Assembly: GCF_001949145.1 (NCBI RefSeq)
Contig: NW_019091454.1
Span: 55,317-98,310, forward strand
Reading direction: 5' to 3'
DNA from: Acanthaster planci
Taxonomy: Eukaryota > Echinodermata > Asteroidea > Valvatida > Acanthasteridae
Length of the DNA stretch: 42,994 nt
Part shown: positions 33,116 through 42,994 of the stretch, piece after piece
Layout: each line of letters starts with the position of its first letter
Position numbering within the stretch: position 1 is the stretch's first letter
The notes under the pieces: generated by a model
Database searches by the model: none
Seen by the model: the letters and a program-made list of their open reading frames with translations, nothing else
Told to the model about the DNA's origin: nothing
Position numbers and translations under genes: made by a program

Positions 33116-33362
33116 AGGACCCAATTTTGCAGTGCTACTTAGCACACAATTTCACACTAACAGAAGCTTCACATAGTTCATGAAGACCGTAAGCAGTAAG
33201 CACAGCCACAGGCATGCTAACCTTGGAGGAAAAATCTGCTTGAACTTAGTGGTATGCACAACCGTTAGCATACCCACACTAAGCACTGCCATGAAATAGT
33301 GCTTAATGTTAGCACCGTGTTTCTGCTGTTACATGTAAGTAACTTTGTGAAATTGGGCCCCA
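33116..33362. mobile_element. MITE with aggacccaattt / gaaattgggcccc ends
   Basis: The left end acccaattttgcag and the right end ctttgtgaaattgggcccc are imperfect inverted counterparts about 245 bases apart. Short cttagca/taagca motifs lie between. Such GGGCCCAATTT-ended short elements are, to my knowledge, widespread in marine invertebrates. No target duplication could be defined and the superfamily is unknown. Confidence 0.55.
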
Positions 33363-34130
33363 TATAATGAAAGTAGTAAGGCAACACCTGCTCTTGTGAT
33401 GCACATGTCAAGTGGATGGTGTGTAAACCATGGAACAGACTGGTTATTGTTGTGCATGTTTGGGACTGGTATGCACTTCTTAATCCTTAGTAATGTTATA
33501 TGATTTTGTGCTGCAAAAATGCAGTTTTCAACTCATTTCACAAATTCCATTCTATTACCTGGATCATCAGTACATTAGCAGTGTCGCATGTTGGACCCCT
33601 AATGCTTTGAGAAAGAGGATTGGTTACACCTAGAAAAATTCATATTTTGATATTTTCTCACATGCTGAATATGTTAAATGTGTTCAAAATCTCACATTTT
33701 ATCTTAAAGTATCAGTCAAACCTTGACATTTTGTTATTTAGAATACACATGTACTTGTATACTGTACGTTTTAGATGCCTTGTATGTCGCATTTTCTCTC
33801 CAAACTACTGTTTATTTGTGTAACAATTAAGCCAAGCACCCATTTCAGCACTTTTGGCTTGAAATTAAAATATGCATGTGCTACCCACATTGGTAAATGT
33901 TAATATGGCACTGGAGTTATAAAGTAAAAAAAAAACAATGACTGCTGTTATATTGCCATTCCATTGCATGGGACATGCATGTATTAGAAGCAAACACAAA
34001 AAGTACAGCTGAACAAGACAAGGTTACAAGCTTCATTCTGGTAATGACCCTTTCCACTGTTTATTGCTATTAAGGCATACTGTTAAATTACTGAATACAA
34101 TCCATTATGGCAGGCATGTACAAAAAAATA
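33363..34130. other. Intergenic stretch, nothing recognised
   Basis: This is AT-rich DNA between the MITE and the possible end of the YAP 3'UTR. No coding similarity is seen. Confidence 0.5.
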
Positions 34131-37100
34131 ATCACTACGTATCAAAATGTAGCTTTATTTCATTGAATAGTACATCTAGGTTTGGGTCTAACAGTGGGTA
34201 GTTTCAGCATCACTGAACATTGAGACCAGATAGTATGTCCTACTGTGAAATGTGCCACAAGTATTCAAATCTGTTCCAAAAAGCAAGGAAATTAGTCAAA
34301 CTGAATATTCAGTTGGCATGCTACTGCACAGTAGAACCTGGACGGGCTGTGTACCAAACCATCCTTTTGAAAAGCTTGTAATATTTGGTATAACCATATC
34401 AATATGGCTCCAACTAATTTATATACACGATAACAGTACCACAAGGAATCCAATACGTATATACATGCACACTCAACTACTAGTACGTGGCTACTAGTAC
34501 ATATGGCAATGGTTTAATACCAATAGTTGATAGTACGTTTCTTTGTAAACAGTTCCATTCTAATCTACAATAAACACCAATATACCCCCATGTAATCAAC
34601 CTAAATTGGATCATTTTTTAGTCCATTCCAACTGTTCAGAAAAAGGACACTTATAGAGCTCAATCAGAAGGTTTCCTTCATGATTCATTTATGCTGTCTG
34701 CAATGATCTGAACAGGTGTAGGGATTTCGATGCAAAAGCCCCCCCCCAGTCAAGTACATATCCCTAGGAAGACATACATGTACATCTCAAATGTTTCAAA
34801 AGAACTGTGTCTTTCTTCAGTCGATTGTTCTTTTCCATCCATGATGTTAACTCACCATACAGATTTTTTCTTTTCATATGATTAGTACAATATTTCTTTT
34901 AAAATTGGGAAGCTCTGGATAATTTCATTCATTTAAGGCTAATTACCAATAGTACAAAATACATGTTTAGCCTGACTGTCAAGCAACAGGAACTGTGTGT
35001 AATTCCCTTATTATTTAGTAGCAGGTCTGTCTCTTAAAGGTATGTGCAAAGCCTGTCCTTTTATTTTGAGCTCATCATTTTAGTAGTATTGGTTTGATTG
35101 GTAATGTCATACACGTATAGGGCAAAAACTGCAAGTACAAAGTGTAATATTTTGCACATTGTATGAGCCTGCAGTATATTAAAACTCAGTAGAGTGTTTT
35201 ACATAAGCCCTTTTTATTGTACTTTTCTACAGAAATACTTGCCAATAAGTCACATTGCTTTGTTTGCATTGAGGTGAAGTTACAAAGCAGTGGGCAACGG
35301 AAGCTCAGTAGTATGGTTAGTATGCAGCAAAAGGAGTTCCCAAATATAAATCCCATCAATTTTTTTTTAACATTAACTTGACAATGAAACGCTTGGTTCC
35401 CTACAGAATAACATACATCAATACTTACACAATTCTTCACTTCTTTATACAGTCTGGATATTTTCTGTACACTGAATAATGAATCAAAAGGCACTTCTCG
35501 TTCTGTTGGCTGAAAATCAAAATGATTTGGATGGATTAAATTTGAATGAGGAAGAACTCCCACCACTTATTCCGAAGTTATCAAATATAAAACTGTATAA
35601 ATTAACTATAATTTCTCAAGTATTACCATTACAAAAATACTGTTGTTATAATTTACCTAACAAAAGTAGAAGGCGAGTACAGAGTGCAAGTAGCAATGCT
35701 TAGAATACATGATGCTCTCCAACCTCAACTACCCCACTTTAGTAGTCTCTACTGGACATCAAAATCATAAAACTATACTATTTTCCAGCCTGATAGTATT
35801 TCTGAAAAGATTCTTCTTCAAAGCATTCAGTTGAGAATGTGTCAAATTTGCAATGTTCACAAATTTCTTGGATAGCAGTTGTTTTCTATATATGTTTTGT
35901 TCCTTTACAAATGTTGTAAGCCCCTTTTTTTGTAAATACCAGGAATCAGATACAGTCCAATAAGTAGCAAACATTATGTACTGGCATTTATGATTTTTAC
36001 TGATGCATTGCCCATTTAAGACATTGCACCAGTAAACATGCCAGCCCTGTTGATCTGTTTTATAAGAAGTGCAGCTTCAGAATAATTTCAGGTGGTAAAT
36101 AACCACGTTCACGTGATTACATAACAAGTTGGACAGTTTTCTTTTTGTCAGGAAATGTGGAATTGATTCCAAAACAGGTCATGACTCCTACACAGACTAA
36201 GGATTTCAGAGTGATGTCACCTCTGCCTTCTGTGCCCCGTTCACAGCACAGATTTCACACGAAACTACACACGTGTGATTCATTACAAGCTATTGGTTAC
36301 TGTGAAGTAGGACATGAAGTGTTTTCAATCATACCAAGAAAATTCCTGTCGCAGGTTTTCCTTGGGAAAGCAAAGGATGGCATGCATTTTCCAGACTATC
36401 AACACTCTGTCTCACATCAAAAAAATCACCAATTTAGTTCCAACGGTACAGTGCAGTGCTGTCCCTTTCACAAGTCCCTTCGCAAGGCTAGTCAAAAGTA
36501 ACAGGGCGAACAATGACAAAAGAATGCTTTGTCACAGCTCATTTGCATAGCTTGTGAATTGGCTTAAGACTGAATGACTTATGATCGATTTGTGATGGAC
36601 TTACAGGGACTTGCAGGGACTTGTGATGGACTTAAATACAGCACTGTTACATGTAATGCCTGTATGTGCATAAGGTAATCAATTCCTACTACAATGGAAC
36701 TTCTACAATGCAGCTACACTTTAGCCGTAGCAAAGTTTGATTTTTACGAGTATAAATGTTGAACTGACGACAAATTTGGTGCGTCGGTTTAAACAAATTT
36801 GTGCACTGTAACATGTATGATGTGCATCATGAGTGAAACATTTTGCATGAAAAGTTGCATGAAGCCCCCCGACGAGCTTGCGCAGAGAACAGAATGGTCT
36901 GCAGCCATGATGTGACAAGACTAATTACTGCATCACTAATGCAGATGTATCAATGTACCAGTGATCCATATGAAGTACAGTGATGCATGTAATGTACATG
37001 TACCTGTGAGCTTAAATTAAGGCAAATGCAGATGTCAAACTAAGGATTGTACACCATAGGCATTGTGCAGGTATTACTTGGCAGATGATACCAGAGATGA

Positions 37101-40017
37101 TATACGATAAGCAGTCCCGTGGACAACATTTACTCATTCTAGGAATTCTATATACAGCACAATGATAGTCTGTCTCTCAAGTCTGACTGGCATTTCGTAC
37201 ATAGAGTTTTCTTACATGGTCTATGGCTATACATGTAACTACACTTCATTCCAATGACCAAGTGGCAATCTACGCCAATGATACAAATATATATTTCCTT
37301 GACCTCCAACTACTGTATATCCTACATATATAAATCCAACTGCATATCCACTATTCTATCAAACACATCTCTAGAAAAGTAATTATACAAGTAAGTTATG
37401 AGGCATATCAAAGTTTAATGAACAAGACATTAGATATTTACAAGAATATTCAATACTTTAAATGGTCAGGTAAATAAAAAAAAAATTAAAATGTTAAAAA
37501 TATAAAGCACGGCATAACAATTCCAGAACTAGACTTTAGAATTGTTGCAACACACAAGTTAAATGTCAATATGATCACAATTCAGTAATTCATTACTGTC
37601 CATACAATTTCTTACAACAGTATTTGGTCTATTTTGACTTGTCTTTTTAGTTTTTCCTTTCTCTTCATATCGACCACCAGTATCTTCAACAAAACCACAT
37701 CTGTAGTCCTCAAAATCACAAAGGCATTTTGTACACTTCCAACAAATGTTTTTAAAGATATCTTTTTATTAAAGGAAGATGAATTACGTACATGTAAGAG
37801 TACAAAGTCTTTCTTTAAAAAAGCTTGAATATAAACATATCTGAGGTACCAAGGCTTTCTGAATAGCCATGAATTGGAAGGCACAGTTCTAGTACTTTTA
37901 ATCTGAATAACTGTCAAATCAACTGTGAACAAGTAATTATTTTTAACACAAAAAATACCTTTTGATAAATATTTGTTTCAACAAAACATTTGTGGTAAAA
38001 GTAGATAAATATAAAGAGTAATATTTGTGTGTGTTATACCAAGTCAATTTGAGTGAACTCTAATCATGTGCAGAAATGCTAGCATAGCCATGCATTGAAC
38101 AGGCTTGTCCCAAAAGTACAAGCTTGACTCCTGGTCAACTGCCAGAAGAGACTGGACTGTCATACAATTTGCAGATGTACTGAAGACTCCAGTATCTCAG
38201 TATGCCATGCCAGTGCATCTAAGTACGTGGATCCTTGGATACTTGTGGGCAATTTGCATGAAACAGTGACTACCCAGCACCAGCTTATAAGACACATTGC
38301 ATACCCGCTGGTTTTCATTTGGCATTACAAAGCAAAGTGTTACGCTCTGAGACCAGAACAGCAGAAGTTGCCCGGTCTGGTTATGTACATGTACATAAAT
38401 GTATGTGTAAGGCACAAGTTGTAAACAAATTGCTTGCTTTTCATAGAAGCACATATAATGTAAAATTACTTATTCCAAAGACTGGGAAGAGCAGAATTAC
38501 ATGTATGCCCAATCAAGTAGACTGTCACATCATGACGATAGTATCCTTCATTTCATATTTATATTACCTACTTAATTTATGATAACAAACATGAATAAGG
38601 TTTACTTTTTTAAAATCTGTACTTTGATCTTACATTTACTGTCATGAATTACTTTATCAAAATAAATATGCTTATTTGCCCCAGAAAGTTCCAAGAAAAG
38701 CCACTGAAGCAATTGCATAAATTCCAGAGTGCACTGTTCGTCAGTGTCTTTTTTCTAATTCAGGGAAACAACTTACACTCAATACCTTTTCCCATGATCA
38801 ATATACATAATGTACATCACAGAAAAAATGAATGTGGACTATGCACACATTCCATAAGGACAATGTTGCCTTCAGTAGTGGCAGTACCAAGCATCACTCT
38901 CAATGCAGATGTTGGATGCTTCCTAATGTCCAGTGATGTATATGTACTGGTACTTCACACTGATTCCCAATCACTTCCATGTTGTGTTGATGTAACTCCT
39001 GAATGTTAACCAATGAACAGCACACATGCATATCAGAGATAAGAGTGTCTTTGATTCCATCGTGCTGCTAGATAAAAAAACTCCTCATCTACACTGTGCA
39101 CGTCTGGTAGTCAATACTACTCAGATAAATTGAATGTAATGCACACTTTTTGTTAACATGTTAACATGGCAGGTATTCTTCGACACAAACATTCAAAGTG
39201 CTGGAAGAAAAATGCTCAACCAGCATGAATGTGACAGCAAGGTCAACGTGTAAGAATTTTGGTCATAATCCTTACGATACACCTGCTTCATATTTCACGC
39301 TTAAAATTCAGCCAAAGCAGGTTCACTAAAAACTTGATAGCTCTTATAACAGTTTCTAGGGCTTATTGGACACTGAACAAAAATCCATCTCAATGTTAGC
39401 CCCTGACAATGGCTCTAGAGTCAGGTGCATGTTTATTTTAGGGAGAAGCGGCATCTATATTTCCCATGCTACAATCACTTTGGTCTTATTCTGTGAACCC
39501 CAAGATAGTACAGTACATCAAAGAGCCCACTCCCACTGCAGATACATGTATTTTCTCCCATACAAAGTTAAGCATGAGAATAAGACTGCATGTGAAGATT
39601 TCTCTTCCAAGGTTCTTGACTGTTCTAAGTCCAAATAGCACATGACTGGCTTGGTGCATGTAACATGAAAAATCAGGTAAGTCTGATGATACAGGTATGC
39701 TTGTAATACCAAATGCTATTCATGTACAGGAGGTCTGTACGTGAGTAAATTATGCAAATGATGCCATCACATCAAGTCATCAGTACCAACAACTTATCGT
39801 ATTAGGCACTGGCAAGTTGGCTTTGCAACTGATGTTCTTGTGACATTAGGTTAACAGTTATAGTCAGAACTAGAAGTAATCATTCAGGAAATGATAACAC
39901 AAGCAATGGCCACATTTGCAAATACATGTAGGAAAGCATCAATCAGATAGGTCAATCAGTTACAGCATGTCCAAGGCCTGAGGACAAGCCAGTTACTGTA
40001 GATAGATGCTCCAGCCT
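34131..40017 (-). other. Possible long 3'UTR of YAP
   Basis: This 5.9-kb AT-rich stretch directly downstream of the YAP stop codon contains almost no transposon ends or tandem repeats, unlike the rest of the window. A minus-strand AATAAA (plus-strand tttatt near 34153) is followed by a T-rich segment and could be the distal poly(A) site. Other AATAAA signals occur closer to the stop, so shorter forms are equally possible. Vertebrate YAP1 also has a long 3'UTR. Confidence 0.3.
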
Positions 40018-40259
40018 CTACAGCCAGGTTAGGAAGTTTTCAATTCTGTTTGGTGATGACAGCACGTCATTCAAGATGTCTGTGTTGAGAGCTTCATGCA
40101 GACTGGGCACCAACTCGTCACTGTCCATGTTGCCTTGGTTACTGTTGTCTCCGTTCCCTTCCATTGGTCCCATGTCAATGTTGGTACCTGGCATGGAATC
40201 TAGAAAGTCCATGTGTTGGCGTGGCGTCAGGGGGGCAGGTATGGGTGTCTTACGTTCAC
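40018..40259 (-). CDS. YAP1: YAP1 last coding exon (activation domain, PDZ ligand)
   Basis: The exon is 242 bases, beginning after a minus-strand acceptor gtgacag and completing a Gly codon. It encodes ERKTPIPAPLTPRQHMDFLD, PGTNIDMG, LVPSLHEALNTDILNDV and the terminal FLTWL (40021-40035), then the stop TAG at 40020-40018. The activation-domain core and PDZ ligand are almost the vertebrate sequence. Confidence 0.97.
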
Positions 40260-42238
40260 CTGTCACAAATTAAAGATAAAATGTAAATGATCTATCACTA
40301 AGAGCATGGAATGGACTGCTGTGCATCCTGCAGCATGGTACCTAGTCCACAATGTGTAATAACCTTTGTGTTGCCCAGTAGTTGCCATACCTCAACAATG
40401 CTGCATGATGGATCACAGTCTGTCAGTAGAAGTAAAAGGTGGCATTTGGAATCACAAAACAAATGTCAAATAATCTATTAATATACTATCAACCCTTTGA
40501 ACAGAAAAAAAAACCATTTGGTAGCCATTGGCTCCTAATGGGGAAAAATCTAGGCACCAGCACTTTTATGAAAGTTTATATAGTAATCAATTGGCTCCTG
40601 GAGGGAAAAAATATTGTAACTAGCAAAAAGACAGCAATAACTTATGTACAATTTGTACATGCAATAATAAGCATGGTAAGTTCAAGTTGGTAACCTACTT
40701 GCACAGATTTGACTAAACTGTGCTACTAATCTCCACTTGCGCTGAATATTCATGAACGTACGTACACACATGTAGTATAAATACTGGTTACATTGTCCAT
40801 CCATGCCATGGAATCATGGCCTGGCCTGACGCACGTCCTTGTACACCACAAAACGTGCATACGTATCTTGTCACAAATAGCGACTGTATGGTGAAAATAT
40901 GATTGCACAGGCAAAAATTTGGTCGCATTTGCGACTGACTGAGGTGCTATTTAAAACATTGTATATAGGTACTATACATGATGAAGAAAGTAACGGTATG
41001 GGAGGAAATGGAAATTCATCAGTCGGCACACACAGTTTGGGAAATTCACACACTTGCATAATAATAATAATATAGATTTATACAGTGCACTTATCCAGAA
41101 AACCGATCAAGACGCAATTCCATTATTATTTCCCCTGTTCACTGGACCCATGAAACATTCCAAATACCATCTCGGCTCCATAGATAGTATACAGCTCGAT
41201 GCTGCCACTTCGGCGCAACGCAGCTAAATCAACCACAATAACCATCTCTGCCTATATAGGTACCCAATTACTCCTGGGTGGAGAGAGGCCATGAGTGACA
41301 AAGTGCCTTGCCAAAGGGCACACACATCATGACCCCAGGCTAGAGTCGAACCTGCAACCTGGGGCTTTACCCGGCCGACTACGAATCCAATGCCCTTAAC
41401 CACAAGGCCACAGCACTCCACTCCACAGCATTCCCTCCACACAACCACAAGTAATTTTGAAATACTTCAAAAGTAAATGGAGAAGTGAGTTTACCAGCTA
41501 CTTTACTTTGAAAAGTTCACTTCTTAATTTTTACAGTGACAAGAGTAACAGACTTTCGAACACAATGAAGGATAAAAATTCTACCAAATGGTTGAGTACA
41601 TGTAAATGAATGACTACAAAGTAGACTTGAACAAATCTATTGATTGGAAACATTCAAGACAACTATGTGTACTTGCAATTGTGTGTACTGTGGAAACTAA
41701 TACTGCTCTGTGTTTGCTACATCAATCTAAATAGACCGGAATATGGGATTTAAAGTACAGCTTTGTGTAGGCACAATGTACCTGTTTCAAATAACATAGT
41801 TCTGTAAAGCAGCAGTTTCCTTCACTCAAAAATATCTTATCATCTTCAGAAATTTCCAAAACCAAAGAGGTAACATCAATACCGACACTGTATTGTTCAT
41901 TATGTAATTTCTAATACTGAACTCAGCACTGGCTTACAAAAATCACAAAAATGCACTAATTAACATCTTCCAATCATTTCTTATTCCAAGCTGTATTTCC
42001 TATGCAACTGACCTTCAATAGCCTCCATGTCTTCCACATTACTCAGCAAATCATCAGGGGTTCTAGGATGACTGTAGTTACTCATACCACACCCACTATC
42101 ACCGCTCTCCTCTCGGCTGTGGAAGTTAGAGGTATTACCACTGCTGAGGAAAGGATCTAGGCCTGTAGTACTGACAGCATTACCATCACTGCCATTACTC
42201 ACAGTAGCTGGGTCCAAGTCACGCCGCAGTTGCATCTC
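40018..42238 (-). CDS. YAP1: YAP1/Yorkie homologue, C-terminal part (last two coding exons)
   Basis: YAP is the transcriptional co-activator held in check by the Hippo kinases; unphosphorylated it enters the nucleus and activates TEAD targets. Two exons join in phase 1 (a split Gly codon) and encode 155 C-terminal residues. In order they hold a QLRRDL helix start (human LALRSQL), DPFLSSG (human DPFLNSG), the LATS-type HSREES, the DSG degron core, NYSHPRTPDDLLSNVEDM (human SYSVPRTPDDFLNSVDEM), PGTNIDMG, and an activation segment LVPSLHEALNTDILNDV (human LMPSLQEALSSDILNDM). It ends in FLTWL, identical to vertebrate YAP and TAZ and absent from Drosophila Yorkie. The TEAD-binding and WW domains must lie beyond the right edge. 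It converges on CEP63. Confidence 0.96.
40260..42012 (-). other. YAP1 last intron, containing a SINE
   Basis: This 1.75-kb intron has consensus borders on the minus strand (donor aag|gtcag, acceptor gacag). It holds the SINE at 41057-41450. Otherwise it is AT-rich and featureless. Confidence 0.75.
41057..41450 (-). mobile_element. tRNA-derived SINE
   Basis: On the minus strand a tRNA-like head lies at about 41421-41340. It has the A-box-like tggccttgtgg, ggttaagggcattgg, and the B-box ggttcgactct. A body with gtgccctttggcaaggcac follows, then a tail of ataataataat repeats at 41057-41072 (plus-strand reading). This head-body-simple-repeat layout is typical of invertebrate tRNA SINEs. Borders are approximate. 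Confidence 0.75.
42013..42238 (-). CDS. YAP1: YAP1 penultimate coding exon (LATS site and phosphodegron)
   Basis: The exon is 226 bases, phase 0 at the acceptor (ttctacag) and leaving one base at the donor. It encodes EMQLRRDLDPATVSNGSDG, DPFLSSGNTSNF, then HSREES (42121-42104), which fits the LATS consensus HxRxxS and corresponds to human Ser397. DSGCGMS (42100-42080) follows, then HPRTPDDLLSNVEDMEAIE. The serine equal to human Ser403 in the CK1/beta-TrCP degron is Gly here; a serine two positions later remains. Confidence 0.96.
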
Positions 42239-42994
42239 CTGTAGAAAATATGCAATCCCCAAAATAACTCTGGTTTGAAGTATTTGAATGAGTCAGTTTG
42301 GTGATTCCATCTGGAGGTGGGCACATCAAGCTTTGAAAAATGTCATTGGGCACTGTCAATCCACAACTGTGGACGGTGTATTCACCAATGAAATTAAGAA
42401 AACTTCTTCATCAAGTATTCATTTTTTTGTCTTCAATTCTCAACTCAAATGCACAAGCTCAGTGTGAACTATACCTCCATCTTTTTTGATGAATTGCAAA
42501 TTATAGGTTGGTTGCCATTGCCCTTTTCCAAAAAATGTAAATTTCTAATAAATAATATGTAATGTGTGGATGCATAGTTGGCATACACAACTGACTTTCT
42601 TTTCTTGTTGAAAATGATTCATGATTCACAACATCCAATGGGATATCAAACAGAAAACGTTATGTTACCTAAAGAAGGCCCCCACGGGATATATTAAATT
42701 CAAACACAACTGGGAAGCAATTTGTATGTTAAATAATGACATCGCTACATAGAAGTACATGTACAGTCCATGCAACTAAAAGGTTAATGTGGTCATCAAG
42801 CCAGAGTCATTTCATATGCATAGCAGACACCCAATGATGACAAATGAGGTTGGAAAGATAAATAAATCCTATCTTCCAGACTAAGGTTAGTATTTGCAAT
42901 TTCAAATTCATCACATTATATTTAGAATATTATAACAACTCATGTTTCATCACGGCTGATTATCTGACATGATAAGCCAATTACTGGTACATGT
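42239..42994 (-). other. YAP1 upstream intron (runs off the window)
   Basis: No WW-domain or other YAP segment could be found in any minus-strand frame, so this is taken as intron. It shows no recognisable repeat. Confidence 0.7.

Noticed and set aside
34329-34420. Possible pogo transposon end (cagtagaacctgg)
   Set aside because: No TA directly before it and no matching opposite end nearby.
35479-35703. 74-codon plus-strand frame in the putative YAP 3'UTR
   Set aside because: Looks protein-like at first (Leu/Asn/Glu-rich) but has no homologue I recognise, no splice partners and lies antisense to YAP.
36145-36501. 118-codon plus-strand frame
   Set aside because: No known domain; antisense to the putative YAP 3'UTR.

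Overview
The window is animal (metazoan) nuclear DNA. Genes are split by GT-AG introns, intergenic and intronic DNA is rich in small transposons and minisatellites, and there are two assembly gaps (17169-17722 and 30793-31662). Two conserved animal genes can be read, both without a vertebrate-like repeat background. An invertebrate deuterostome (echinoderm, hemichordate or cephalochordate) fits best, but the exact clade cannot be fixed from this sequence. The palindromic motif ACATGT/TACATGTA is very frequent throughout.

Plus strand, about 1.2-30.7 kb: a 15-exon gene for the single CEP63/DEUP1-type centrosomal coiled-coil protein. I reconstructed every coding exon with consensus splice sites. 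The joined frame stays open and gives about 802 residues. The N-terminal CEP63 signature (SCEAELQELM..IDIMV), the middle coiled coils and the C-terminal segment that matches the human CEP63 tail are all present. The first coding exon (1293-1315) is the only weak call.

Minus strand, 40.0 kb to the right edge: the last two coding exons of a YAP1/Yorkie (Hippo pathway) homologue. They carry a LATS-type HxRxxS site, a DSG phosphodegron core, the acidic activation domain and the C-terminal PDZ ligand FLTWL. The TEAD-binding and WW-domain exons lie beyond position 42994. The two genes converge tail to tail. About 34.1-40.0 kb has few repeats and may be a long YAP 3'UTR.

Introns and spacer hold a MULE-like MITE (317-866), a pogo-like MITE (3977-4435), three TTAA-flanked elements (4699-4905, 24177-25315, 31753-32290), a 2.5-kb hAT-type element with an 8-bp target duplication (16257-18779), a GGGCCC-ended MITE (33116-33362), two tRNA-derived SINEs (near 28.0 and 41.3 kb), four minisatellites with 20-, 27-, about 40- and 46-47-bp units, and a degenerate repeat marked by GTAACGTCAGTTAC.

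The most interesting large-scale point is the CEP63-YAP linkage. In human, CEP63 and the YAP paralogue WWTR1/TAZ are both on 3q, while DEUP1 and YAP1 are both on 11q. This window looks like the unduplicated ancestor of that paralogon. The two genes have no known shared pathway: one acts in centriole duplication, the other in growth control. No new biochemical system was recognised.
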